Source of the DNA: Hypomyces perniciosus
Lineage: Eukaryota > Ascomycota > Sordariomycetes > Hypocreales > Hypocreaceae
Assembly (NCBI GenBank): GCA_008477525.1
Contig: SPDT01000005.1
Coordinates: forward strand, 1,240,001-1,304,000
Length of the DNA stretch: 64,000 nucleotides
Direction of reading: 5' to 3'
Part shown: piece by piece, positions 35,357 to 46,567 of the stretch
How positions within the stretch are numbered: position 1 is the stretch's first letter
How the letters are laid out: the number at the start of each line of letters is the position of its first letter
Program-made: the position numbers and the translations under genes
The notes under the pieces: model-generated
Database searches by the model: none
Seen by the model: only the letters and a program-made list of their open reading frames with translations
What the model was told of the DNA's origin: nothing

Positions 35357-35734
35357 TGGGGTCTTGTTGACGTGGACGAATGTGCAGACATATACCCCTT
35401 GCTGCAGCCTTGCCGCCCAACAAGATTCAGTTACGATTGAAACATTTCTCTCTTCTCGGTCGCCCATCTCCAATCAGGCTGCTGGGCATCAATTCACATG
35501 CAGAAAACACTCTTAGTGTAGATTGATCCGCTGGCTTTGCTTCTATTCTTAGATCCCAACGATTGACTCCCAATATTCTCCCAAGTTGTAGACTGACGAT
35601 GGAGTGGCCACCAAATTCGCTTGCCGCAAAATACTTACTTCTACTTTCCTCTGGAGACTCTATTTTCTGCTTCAGGGCCGACTTGTTGCTAGATTCAAGG
35701 CTTACTAGTAACAAATCCAACCTCTTTTCCCCCC
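35357..35734. other. Promoter and leader of the kinase gene
   Basis: No array units and no supported gene. A minus-strand frame at 35427-35720 has no family features. Confidence 0.45.
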
Positions 35735-38330
35735 ATGGTTCGAGTGACTATAACCAATCCATCTCAGGCTTCACCAACAGAAAAGATGGTGCAAATTCAC
35801 CAACTGTCGGATTTGGTACTAGACTCCAAGATTGAAACCAATGCCTCTGGCTCGGTTACGCAACATGTGAGGTACAAAGCTGGTAGCACAGCTCAGGACC
35901 GACGAATTCGCATAGTCGAGCATTGGGTCCGCGAGAGCCTTCTCGGCAGCGGCACTTTTGGATGTGTATATGGCGAGCGATGCAAGGAAGATGGCTCTCG
36001 CCTCAGGGCCGTGAAGAAGATTAGTAAATTCAAGTTGGAATGCGCAAACCTGTACTATGGAAGAGAGCTAGAGGCCATCTTAAAATTCTCGCATCCGAAG
36101 GCTGGTCTGCGAAATAGCCATAGGCTCGAGAACTCTCTTACTGACTGCAATTGACAGTATTCACATTGTTTCGTGCGATCCGATGGCTGGTTCGAGAGTG
36201 ACGCCTTTGTCTTCATCGCAATGGAATACTTTGAACTTGGTGATCTCTCACGGCACCTTAGTCGACCATTGCCTGAAGCTCAGGTGCAGCAGGTTACTTG
36301 TCAACTTTCCGAGGGCCTCATGTACATGCACGAAAATGGTTTTGTTCATCGTGACTTTAAACCGGCCGTAAGTCATGCCATGCTGTTGGAGTAATCGACC
36401 GGCATTGAGTCTCTGGAGCTGATTTTACTAGAACATCATGGTTGTCACCAAGGAGCCCGCCTGGTTCGTCAAGATTGCCGACTTTGGCATCTCCAAGCGA
36501 AGACAATTGGAGGCTGGTCCTGTCACTTCTACGGCAGCACGAGGAACGGATGCCTATGCAGCGCCAGAGCAAGCCGATGACAAAATAAGATCGACGGACT
36601 TCTCAATCGACATTTGGGCACTGGGTGCGATGACCTACCAGCTTCTTACGAATGAGATACCATTTCCATATTTCTCGGACAAGATGGATTATGTTACGGG
36701 GAAGACTCCATTCCCGGTACTGGGCCTGCATTCTTATGGAGTATCGGATGCCGCTGAGGCATTCATCGTTAAGTTGTTGTCTCCGGAACCAAAAGACAGG
36801 CCGACGGCTTGGAGGTGTCGAGATGATCCATGGATAAAAGACGTGGCCATCTCTATGGTGGCCTCTGAGAAGGAGTAAGTCGCCTCATGATATCTTTGTA
36901 TGCGTATCTAACAAATTTATGCCATATCAAGACTTGCCGGGGCAAACACAAGTGATGACAAAGACATCAACATTAAGGCGCAGCCCACGCAGGCATCAGC
37001 ATCCTGGAGCACAAATACCACGTCCATACCTACTCAAAACTCCCGTGCTTCTATTCTTTGTGGAAGCGAAGCCCGCACGAAAACTCTTACCTCCTTGTCG
37101 AAACCCTTACTCGATACGACCGACAGTCTGCTTGAGGAAATCCATTTACTACGCCTCCAGATCGCAGAGCAATTGATGAAGAGCGGGCGGTATGAAGAAG
37201 CAATTCCGCACCTGGAGCGGGTAACGGAAGAGTGCATCGCTCGGAAGTCTGGTGGCCAATGGCCCTACCTGTTAGGTCGGATAGGTGCAGCGTACGGGAA
37301 TCTGCCAATTGATCCAAAGACCGGGATCAACAAGGTAGATACTCGATATAGCTCCTACAAAAGACCAAATTGGGAGAGTTTCGGGGCCGTAAAGTACTCC
37401 CCAGCTCGGATGATCAAGTGTGGCAAAGACAGGCCACATCTTGTGAATTCGATTGCTCGCCCTTCCATGCCGATCCCACGGATCGTCAGAAATGATGCCG
37501 AGTTTCTGGCCAAGCCCAAACAAATCGATCCAGCAACCAGGGGACCGCTTTCCTGCCATGATCCAACAAAGCTCATGGACGCTGCGACGAAACAACTCTC
37601 CTCGATTGGTCTCGTTTTCTCCATGGATGGCGAAACAAGTCAGCCTACCACCCTCCGTCAACAACTGCTGGAGACATCAAATGTCAGCTCGACCTGTGTT
37701 GTGGCTATTGCACGTCAACTAGCCAGGGCAGTTAGCTTTGTCCACACAAGCGACTTTGTTCACGAGAACATCCGCCCAGAGACGATTTTAGTCTTTCCGG
37801 AGTTGTAGTCGAATATTGGGTCCGTATGCTTACTTGGCTTCGACTCTTTTCGCGGAGTCAATCTTCCAACGAATTGCAATGGTGACGATGCTTGGGTGCA
37901 TAACTTGTATCGACGCCCCCAACGACAGAGGATACGACAGCACGAGAAATACACTATACAGCATGATGTGTATAGCCTCGGAGTGTGTCTTTTGGAGCTA
38001 GGCCTATGGCAGTCTTTCGTAAATTATGAGAACGATGACGCCCCATCACTATCCGCCGCATTGAGGTTGGACGTGAACGGCTCCACGTTCCAGGACAGTC
38101 AAAGTCTGGAAAATTCCATGAGAATCAAAGAGCACCTAGTGGCTGTGGCGAGATCAAGACTCCCGTCGCGTATGGGTGATTTGTACACAACTATTGTCGT
38201 ATCCTGTTTGACTTACCAGGATGAGGACGACTTTGGCGAAAATACGGACATACGAGATGAAACCGGTATTACAATTAGCGCCAGGCTGATTGAAAACGTC
38301 TTGGTCAAGCTCGATGAGATTCAGCTCTGA
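35735..38330 (+). pseudogene. Protein kinase plus pseudokinase, interrupted by one in-frame TAG
   Basis: Exons 35735-36100, 36158-36367, 36432-36874 and 36932-38330. Module 1 is a complete Ser/Thr kinase: glycine loop LLGSGTFGCVY near residue 69, Lys in LRAVKKI, HRDFKPANI near 186, DFGISK near 208 and YAAPEQ. A helical linker with one or two TPR-like helices follows (about 395-440). Module 2 resembles the degenerate kinase of fungal HeLo-type proteins: FVHTSDFVHENIRPETIL, LLGFDSFRGVN in place of DFG, and YSLGVCLLELGLWQSF. It lacks catalytic residues. A TAG at 37806-37808 (codon 632) stops the frame, yet the same frame continues 173 codons with conserved sequence. The first intron would need a GC donor (36101). 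Either a recent nonsense allele, or a 631-aa truncated product is made. Confidence 0.72.
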
Positions 38331-38462
38331 TCCCGGAGCCAGACAGGTCGGAGTTCTGAAGATGTGACCAAGACTGGTCAACTTCCTACCCTAGAACAAC
38401 ATTGCCATGGAACGGGAGACGCTGATAGGTGCGTGCAACTTGCCAGTCAGCATAGTATCATA

Positions 38463-38545
38463 TCCGATATGGTGTAGTGGCTAACATCGCTCGCTCTCAT
38501 CATTCGAGCGCCGAGCAGCCCTGGGTTCGATTCCCAGTATCGGAG
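38463..38545 (+). tRNA. tRNA-Glu (CUC) with 11-nt intron
   Basis: The acceptor stem TCCGATA pairs with TATCGGA. The D-stem GTGT pairs with ACAT. The anticodon stem GCTCG pairs with CGAGC once an 11-nt insert (38500-38510) at the usual position 37/38 is removed; the loop is then CTCTCAC, anticodon CTC at 38496-38498. The T-arm is CTGGG-TTCGATT-CCCAG. Position 38545 (G) is the discriminator. Confidence 0.93.
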
Positions 38546-38555
38546 AAGATTTCTA

Positions 38556-38560
38556 TTTTT
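38556..38560 (+). terminator. Pol III terminator of tRNA-Glu
   Basis: Run of five T shortly after the discriminator base. Confidence 0.6.
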
Positions 38561-39868
38561 GGAGAATGTTTTTGAGGATTGTGATGATTTTTTTTTTGCT
38601 CTCTTTGCAACTTCAGCTTGGACTTGGTCGGCGTGTAATGCAGCCGACACGGACTGCAATTATGAATAGCAGGGTTACACCTGGTCAGCGGCACAACTGC
38701 TGTGGATCAAGACGGAACAGTTGAGATGAAAGGCTGGGTCTGGGCTGGATGAATTAAATGAATAATTTTGACGCCGCGTTCGAGACATCCATGAGACATC
38801 GCAGGCTGCCGCCGAGTTAGGAAGTATGGCTGAAAACCTACCTACATACATGAGCAATCTCAAGTGACCAGATTTGTTTGCATGCGTCTCGATCATTATT
38901 CCGAATCTCCAATGTGCACAGAGCAGGGAGTAAACAAAGGTGCATGAATCGCATGCATCCAATGGGGGGCCGTGCAGGGTTATGTCTGGAATAAACGCCA
39001 ATTATATTGCAAGGTAGGCGACGTGCATATCCATCATGGGGATATTATTCAGTGTATGTATTCAGTTGGCAAGTTGGATAAATATACATATGTTTTGATC
39101 TAGAATGACTTCTCCATACTTCGGAGAGAACTAGATAGTATATAGATAAGGGATTTTGACCTACGACTACAGGGCAGAAAAGAGATCGGAAACCACCGGT
39201 TTCTGTCCAGCCAGGGCGAGTTTTCATGAAATCATCAGGGCTTGAGCCAGTGACAAACTGGCCTTTGATTGGTGGGTTTGAACCCAGAGGTCTCGGCGGG
39301 GCGCATGATAGGCCAGCAGGGCCTGGGTTCTGAAACACTGAAGCAGCCAATCATACTGCACAGAAGCCCTGCAAGTGCCTCAAAATAGCAAAACCCCGTT
39401 GTCCTAGCAACACCAGAACCCGGCTAAACAGTGGAGTCGCTTCATCCAAATGGTCATATTGGCGTGAATCTCCCCATTGCCTCCTCACGCAAGTTGTCTC
39501 AGAGCACTTCATAATCCCCAATTCCACTCTGCGCGTCGATGGATTGCGGCGAATTCGAATTCGCAGTCACTCATATGATGCTTTGCTGACTCTTCCGACG
39601 ACGCCTTTTGCCGACCGATAACCCGACGAGACGCCAGCGTGCTGTATCAGTAAACAACATCGACTTTATCTCCCCCCGAGTCCAGTGACACACAAAGGGG
39701 AGACCCCGCGCATTTATCACCACGACGCATTTCTAGACGCGAAACACATACTCCGTACCTGTCCTGTACATCATACATACCTCGACATCACAGGCTTGGC
39801 GGCACGGGCCCTATCTTGACTGCGCGTGACTCGATTTCGTCGCCTCGGGGCGATCGACTCTGTTTGTC
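38561..39868. other. Spacer with ASE1 promoter
   Basis: No supported gene in 1.3 kb. Contains a TACTCCGTA word at 39749 and a C-rich leader just before ASE1. Confidence 0.5.
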
Positions 39869-42288
39869 ATGGATACTAGCTATCTCGCCCAGCAGGTCAA
39901 CAACAGTATTGGCCAGCTGCATGGCCTGTTTGACGAGATTGGAGTGCCTAACCATGAGCGTGAGGCTCGGGAATCAGAGGTAGGGTTCCATGAACGGCGC
40001 ATCAATGACCCTCGCGGTTGGCAGGGACGTACTGACATGTATTGCTTGACAGCTGTTTGCAACTCTGTCAGAGGCACTGAACAGCCAAGTTCGCCTCGTC
40101 ACGGCAGAGAAAAAGGAAATGGTCGATGAGGCCAAGAAAATGATCACAACAATCCGGCAGATGGAATCATCACTCGAAGACCCCAAGCACCGCAGAGACT
40201 ACTCAGACGATGACGACATCAAAATCACATATCCCTTGACACGATGCCTGCAAGTTCTCAGGGAGAAGCACAACCAGATCCACAGACTCCACAAGGAGCG
40301 CTTCGAGCAAGTAAAGAGTATGCAAACCCCAAGCAACTTCCCTCGTTTACTGAGGTGTGCATGATGGCTAATATGGTTTCACAGAGCTTGTCGAAGCCCT
40401 CGAGTCTTATTCATCACATCTTGAACCAACATTTGTCCAAATTGCCCTTCCGCCCACGGGTCCCAACCAATCCATCCCTCCGACATTTGACCTCTCACCA
40501 TCCTATGTCGACCGCCTCGATGTCGAGTTCACGCGCGTGTATGAAGAGTACACTCGCCGGCTTGCATCGGTGCAAACGCTAGGCGACCAGATCATTCAAC
40601 TATGGGTCGAACTCGGCGTCCCCCAAGCACAACAAGATGGCGCTATTGTCAAATACTACCGCGACGCTCCAGAGCAGCTTGGTCTTCACGAGGAAGACGT
40701 CAAGAGGCTGCAAGCCAAACGCGACAAGCTTTCAGACGAAAAGAAGAACCGCGAGAAGCGGTTACGCGATCTGAAGGCCGCCGTTGAGGCTCTTTGGGAG
40801 ATGCTGGGTGTTGATGAAGCGGAGACCAAGGTGTTCCTGAACCAGAACAGAGGCTGTGGTGTCCGCCAGATCAACGAATTCGAAGACGAGCTTGACCGAT
40901 TGAATGAATTGAAACGCCAGAACCTCTACCTCTTTGTTGAGGACTCGCGTATCAAGCTTCAAGAGCTATGGGACACACTATACTTTTGCGAAGACGAAAT
41001 GCTCGAGTTTACACCCGCGTTTTCCGATGTCTACAGTGATGCACTCCTGGACGCCCACGAGCGCGAAGTAGCGAGGCTGGAAGCGCTGAGGGAACAACGA
41101 GCTCCGACACTGTCTTTGATCGATAGGCACAAGAACTTGATCAAGGAACGCGACGAGCTCGTCGCCTCGAGTCAGGATGCATCTCGTCTCATGATGCGTG
41201 GCCAGAAGGGCGAGAAGCGGGACCCTGGAAAGCTCCTCCGCGAAGAGAAGATGCGTAAGCGCATTGCCAAGGAACTGCCCAAGGTGATAGTCGAGGTACG
41301 CAAGGTTCTTGAGGAGTGGGAAGACGAGTATGGGCAACCATTCCTCGTATTTGGAGAGCGTTATCTTGATGAGCTAGAGTTGGAAGATTCCAAAAAATCA
41401 GCTCCAACTGCTCGGTCCAAGACACCAGCTGGCCCTCCCCCAACTGCTAAGGCGCCGAAGTCAGCGCCGACAACAGCAACAATGACCACTGCTCCCAAGT
41501 TAATACCCCCTCGGTCAATGACAAAGACGCCTACAGCAAGTGGACCTGCAGGAAAGAAGCCTCAAGCCCAACAGCCCCCGGCAGCAGTCGCAAAAGGCCC
41601 CGGCAGTCCGTCTAGAATACCGGCTAGAGTTCCTCTAGCCAACCTGAAACACGGGGGCAACTCGCCAGAGCGAGCCAGAGCGCAGCCACAGTCGAGAGGC
41701 GAAACGTTGCGGAACGGCGCCCCGATAAGAGCTCCTCCACCGAAGATGCGAGACTTGAGGTCTGTCCCAGAGCTGGAGACCCCGGTGAACCCGTACAAAT
41801 CAGCGGGATTGGATTCAAACATTATTCGTGCTGTGGAGCCTGAAGACGTCTATGATGATAGGACGCAGGTGATCAGAGTGATGCGGTCAGACTCGAGCAT
41901 GTCACATCATCGACAACAGAGTTACTATGAGGATAAATACGATGACCGCTATGCTTCGATTCGAATGGCGCCACAGTATCCTCAAGCTCCCCCGCCAAGG
42001 CAAATATCTAACACATCATATGCGTCCACGGCTATCTCCGGGTCTGAGAATTGGGAGACGTATGATGACACTAGCGAGCCAGAACCAGATGTATCAGACG
42101 CATACTATGAGAAGCTTCGAGCTGCTCGGAGCAAGCGAGTAGAGCCGGAGCAGGGCCACCGACCGACGAGCAGCATGTCGAAGCGTACACGGGGGATGAC
42201 CGTAGGCCATGCACCGCCGGTGATGATTGGCCAAGATGGTAACCGAATCATCTCGGGGAGTGAATGGACCGATGAGGATACATTCTAA
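39869..42288 (+). CDS. ASE1: Anaphase spindle elongation protein Ase1 (MAP65/PRC1 family)
   Basis: Three exons, 39869-39979, 40053-40317 and 40385-42288, giving 759 aa. It starts as an all-helical rod: LFATLSEALNSQVRLVTAEKKEM, then VQTLGDQIIQLWVELGVP, with the spectrin-like, most conserved microtubule-binding part at about 320-490 (ELWDTLYFCEDEM, RHKNLIKERDELV, KVLEEWEDEYGQPFLVFGERY). The C-terminal 260 residues are Pro/Ser/Lys-rich and disordered, the region where CDK and importin regulation lies in relatives. Ase1 homodimers crosslink antiparallel microtubules in the spindle midzone. The donor of exon 2 was set at 40318 because the nearer GT breaks the frame. Confidence 0.95.
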
Positions 42289-43518
42289 TGTGCCTCGCCT
42301 GATGGTTTCCCTCCGTGCTTGCTCTCCATACCTAATACTTTTACGGCCAATCTAATGGTGGCGAATATGAGAACGGCGTTGAAGACCATTTGTTGCTACT
42401 CTGCGACGAGATTCCACGAAGCTGATGATGATGCCGGACATCTCATGACAATATGGTGGACTTGTTCCATAAGCGGCGCGGCTCTGTTGTTTCTCCCTCT
42501 AATCCTTTTCTTCTACTTGTGTGACATTTGGCTCCTGGATTGGGTTTTCCTGTCTGTTATCCGAGGACGGTCTTTTTTTCCATTTGGTGATATTGGCACT
42601 GGCCGAATGCGTGCATAATTCGCGGTAAAGGGGCTGATGTTATTTTGGGTTGCTCCTCTACTTGTCTTGTTTCGATATGGTTGGGATAATGGGAGCAGAA
42701 CGGAGAGAAAGCGAACGGCACCGGAAGGCGTAAAAGGAGGCCGGCGTTGGCTGCTGTACATTGGAATGGTAGAGAGGGTCTCTCCGTGTTTTTACTGTCT
42801 GGCAAATGGATACGCCATTTTCTTGTTCGATATTGTGAGCATCTGGTCGCATGAAGACGTGAAGATGGGGTCTGATACCTGGAACTGGAGGGTTGTCTGT
42901 TGTTTACATGGGGCATCGATCGCTATGACGTATTGAAGGTCTCGGCCTTGTCGCCTCTATTGACCTGAGTGGTGAATACGAACATTTTACAGAGTGCTCC
43001 ATAATATTCGTATTCATTAGTATTCCAATGAGATTTCGACTCTTTTTTTTCATGATTTCTTTGCAGACCAAAGTGATGGACTGTTGAAACAACCGAGTTC
43101 AAATAGCGTTACGCGTGGCTTTTTTTACTGGCGGGTGGCATTCTGTTAGGCCGTTAACCCGCTGTCTCAGCCCTGAAGCCTTGGCTGAGCCGCTGAGTTG
43201 AGCCCCTGCATGGCTGCAGCTGCAGAACTCCTCCCAATCCTCCGTATCGTCCGTCATCTTGGCCGACGTGCTTATGTATTGATATTCCCCATCTCATTTC
43301 CGTTCTGCTGCTAGCACCACTACTACTACTGGGCGATTGTCGCCTCCATCTTTTTCTTCCTCTCTCTCCCTCTCTATCTCTATCTCTGTCTCTGCATACA
43401 TACATTCTTTCTTCACTCGTTTCCTGATCCTTCATATCTGTCAATATGTTCACGCGCGCATGATTACGACGCTATCTCTGCCTCTAATGTCGTCTCGGCC
43501 CACGTCTTCTTCCCGGTG
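42289..43518. other. Intergenic spacer, 1.2 kb
   Basis: 3' flank of ASE1 and promoter of the EH-domain gene; pyrimidine-rich tracts (CTCTCTCCCTCTCTATCTC at about 43363-43390) precede the latter's start. No other gene supported. Confidence 0.5.
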
Positions 43519-45756
43519 ATGAAGCCCGTCGATAACGCCGCCGTCGCACTCAAAGGCGCCTCGTTGGCCTTTTCAAACCAGAAGCTCGAGCAGCAGCAGC
43601 ACATCTCCCCGTCGTCTTCCTCGTCTTCGTTCCATCAGCACCATCAGAATCACAATCACCAACGCCAGACAGGGAGAGATAATGGCGCCTATACGGCTGC
43701 CACTTCGGCGTCGGCGGGAAGAGGAACAACAACAAGCCCGGCAGCAGCGCGATCAGCACGAGGCGTCGGCGGATTGGCGCTGGCCCTGGGAAGCAGAAGT
43801 AGTAGCAGCTCGCTCGAGGTAGAGCCCCAGCACCAACAGCACCACTTCCAGGGGTCGCAGGGTCTCCTTGCGGGGAGGGTCGGTGTCAGTGGCGCAACGA
43901 CGGCGGCGGGTTCGCTTAGTCAAGGCGCGCAGTTGGGCGTGGCGCCATCGGGTGCGTCGGCGGTGGGGAGAGCAGACGCGAAGAGCACGAGTCTCATTGC
44001 GGCGACGTTGGCGGCTAGTCGTAGTGCGAGTCCTATATCTGCTTCGCGTAAGGTGCGGAGGCGGGGGAGTGTTGGGGGAATGAGCGAGGCGGGCAGCTTC
44101 GAGGCAGTGGTGGATTCGGGGTCGATTGCGCCGACGGGGTCGTTGATTTCGATGTTCGAGAAGGCGAGGGGAGGAGAGAGGACCGCGGCAGCATCCAGGG
44201 CTTCGCCTCCGGAGTCTGTGGCTGAGGGGTCGGGAGGGTCGGGAAACGCGACCCGGTCTAAGCGATCGCCAACGGAGGAGTTGGCGAACCCTCGTCAGGC
44301 CCCGGCAGCGGTAACGGCCTCGAAGGCAAAGCCGAAACCGAAGCCATCGGCCGGTATCGATCGGCCAAAGTCTACGACGGCATCATCCAGTCCTCGGAGA
44401 CCCAGTCCTACACCAATTCCTCAGATAACACCGCAGGGGCCGTCCAAGTCACAGCCACCAAAACTGCCGGCACCACCAAGGCGACCTATGACTCCAACCT
44501 CACAACCATCAACGCCAGCAAATATGACGAAGAAACCACCGCCAAGCCCATTATCTAGTGGCATCAATAGGTCGAATATTGTATTGGTGACGCCGCAACG
44601 TCAAGAAAGGAGTCCACCACCTTCTACTCCTCAATCCAAACCGAAAGCATCTTTATCTGAACTTCAAGCGTCAACTCCTCCGCCTCTCAAGCCCCTTATG
44701 GCGAGGTCAATGACCGAGGTCCTATCTCCTCAGCCAGCTAGGATATCTAGGACCCCATTGAGCCCTGTGACGTCCCCCCATCTTTCTCTCAGTCCCTCTG
44801 TCCACACTATATCATCTCCATCTCCGGACCCGCAGAAAAGAAGTCCTACTCTAAAGCGCCCTCCTACGCCTCCAAAGCCCCGTGGCAGCAATAATAGGCT
44901 CGGGCAAGATACATATCGTGGTCGACCACAGGGCAACTTGGATGCGCCATCTAACATTAACCCAACATCACATCCAGCGGCCAGATCTATGCCCCCAACG
45001 CCCGATCGGCGAGCTGAGTCTCGTCCGACTCCCCCGCTCCCTGCTAGGAGGCAGTCCGTTGTGAGCGCTCCCCCTTCGCCTCCTCTAGCATCGAGGCAGC
45101 GTCTTACTCTTACCAATGCATTCGCGGGTAATCTACAACTCGACTCCCTTGCCGATGCCATTGTCGCTGGGTCACTTGCCGCCGCTCGCCTGACACCGCA
45201 CAACACTGGTTCTTCACCCTCCCCGGGCAACATGCCCAAACGCCAGAGGTCACCCCGTATGCTTCAGACACTTCGCGGTCCTCTCAGTCTCTCCGACGAG
45301 GAACCCGAGAGGCACAAGAAGGGCCATCGTGCCAAGCTGAACAAGGGGAAACATGCCCACCACGAGGGATCGCGTAGGAGGTGGCGTGAGGAAATACGGC
45401 CACGAGAAAGAAAGCGATACGAAGCCCTATGGGCATCGAATCGCGGGGCGTTACTTACCCAGAGTAGTCCATCTTCAAGTGTAAGCAGTGGCGTTGACAG
45501 GGACTTGTCGCAATACGTGGTCAATATTGTGGTTCGCGAGATATGGAAGAGATCCAGGTTACCTGGTGATGAGTTGGCTGAGATTTGGGACCTGGTTGAT
45601 CGTGAGAGATTTGGGATGCTGGGCAGGAAGGAGTTTGTGGTGGGAACGTGGTTGGTTGATCAGCGACTGAAGGGAAGGAAAGTTCCAGCAAAGGTGATGG
45701 ATAGTGTGTGGGGGAGTGCGAATGGAGTGACGGTCAAGAGGCCCAAGGGAAGATAA
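43519..45756 (+). CDS. IRS4: EH-domain protein, Irs4/Tax4 family
   Basis: Single-exon frame of 745 aa starting MKPVDNAAVALKG; the upstream GTG is not a start. Residues 1-640 are low-complexity Ser/Pro/Ala/Gln. A basic stretch (RRRWREEIRPRERKRYEALWASN) leads into the C-terminal EH domain at about 650-735 with the family signature RLPGDELAEIWDLVDRE and GRKEFVVGTWLVDQRL. In yeast, Irs4 and Tax4 bind the phosphoinositide 5-phosphatase Inp51 and tune PI(4,5)P2, cell-wall signalling, rDNA silencing and autophagy. The EH-at-the-C-terminus layout fits this family and not Pan1/Ede1. One EF-hand-type loop is kept in degenerate form, so calcium binding is unlikely. Confidence 0.88.
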   Translation: MKPVDNAAVALKGASLAFSNQKLEQQQHISPSSSSSSFHQHHQNHNHQRQTGRDNGAYTAATSASAGRGTTTSPAAARSARGVGGLALALGSRSSSSSLEVEPQHQQHHFQGSQGLLAGRVGVSGATTAAGSLSQGAQLGVAPSGASAVGRADAKSTSLIAATLAASRSASPISASRKVRRRGSVGGMSEAGSFEAVVDSGSIAPTGSLISMFEKARGGERTAAASRASPPESVAEGSGGSGNATRSKRSPTEELANPRQAPAAVTASKAKPKPKPSAGIDRPKSTTASSSPRRPSPTPIPQITPQGPSKSQPPKLPAPPRRPMTPTSQPSTPANMTKKPPPSPLSSGINRSNIVLVTPQRQERSPPPSTPQSKPKASLSELQASTPPPLKPLMARSMTEVLSPQPARISRTPLSPVTSPHLSLSPSVHTISSPSPDPQKRSPTLKRPPTPPKPRGSNNRLGQDTYRGRPQGNLDAPSNINPTSHPAARSMPPTPDRRAESRPTPPLPARRQSVVSAPPSPPLASRQRLTLTNAFAGNLQLDSLADAIVAGSLAAARLTPHNTGSSPSPGNMPKRQRSPRMLQTLRGPLSLSDEEPERHKKGHRAKLNKGKHAHHEGSRRRWREEIRPRERKRYEALWASNRGALLTQSSPSSSVSSGVDRDLSQYVVNIVVREIWKRSRLPGDELAEIWDLVDRERFGMLGRKEFVVGTWLVDQRLKGRKVPAKVMDSVWGSANGVTVKRPKGR

Positions 45757-46069
45757 TAGAGTCTGGAGGAAGATGGTGATGGGGATTCTGCTTGACTTGT
45801 TTGCTTGATGACATGAGGCATTGTTTGTACGGCATGATACCCTAGAGTGCATAGCAACTGCATCCTTGGACAAAAGATGGAATAGACGATTAGATAATAT
45901 ACATACACATGAGCTACTAGACTTCACATTTATGCAAGGGAGAGATCCGTCCAATATCGTATATTGATCATGAGGCCTCAAAATGCCAGCTGTCCCATCT
46001 CACACTCTATTCTATACATGAATTACATTAAACATGATCCATTATCATTATCCATAGTGTGATGACAGA
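45757..46069. other. Spacer between convergent genes
   Basis: 313 bp with both 3' flanks; AT-rich, nothing else seen. Confidence 0.5.
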
Positions 46070-46567
46070 TTAGTACGGGTTGCTGGAGACGTAGTTCTTG
46101 CTCGTCGTCCCGCCAAATGTAACGGTGACGTTGTAGTTGGTCACCTGCGGCCAATACGCCGCACCCCACAGGCTCATTACACTCGCTGTGATGAGGCCCT
46201 TGCCTTTCGACGCGTCCGTGGGAATGGTGATGCTCTTGGTGAGGTTGTGGATCACATTGGATTCGGCTGAAAAACACCACATTGTTAGTTCCCATCTCAC
46301 TCTCTATCATGATGCTGTGTGAAGGAGGGTCGTACTGGGTCCGAGGTAGAATGAGCCGACGACACGACCCAAGCTGTCTTGGTGTCCAGCACCGACATCG
46401 TAGCCAAAGGCAGCGGCGACGTCGTAAACACTCTGGATGTAATTTTCAGTGAGGATGATGGCGTTAATGGTGTCGCCTGGCTTGATGGTTTGGGGGACAG
46501 CGATGCCATAGATGCGGGCCTGGGCCACGGCGAGGAGGGCTGTAGAGGCGGCGAGGGAGAAGCGCAT
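46070..46567 (-). CDS. NIS1-like small secreted protein
   Basis: Two exons on the minus strand, 46567-46336 and 46266-46070, giving 142 aa. It starts with a signal peptide (MRFSLAASTALLAVAQA) and the mature part begins RIYGIAVPQTIKPGD, followed by ENYIQSVYDVAAAFGY and GSFYLGP, a pattern I associate with the Nis1 family of secreted fungal proteins first described as necrosis-inducing effectors in Colletotrichum and also present in non-pathogens. No Cys pattern is seen in the mature part. The family call is from memory; function in this organism is not shown. Confidence 0.75.

Noticed and set aside
37809..38330. Region past the TAG as a separate small gene
   Set aside because: It has no own start or promoter and continues the pseudokinase alignment in the same frame directly after the stop.
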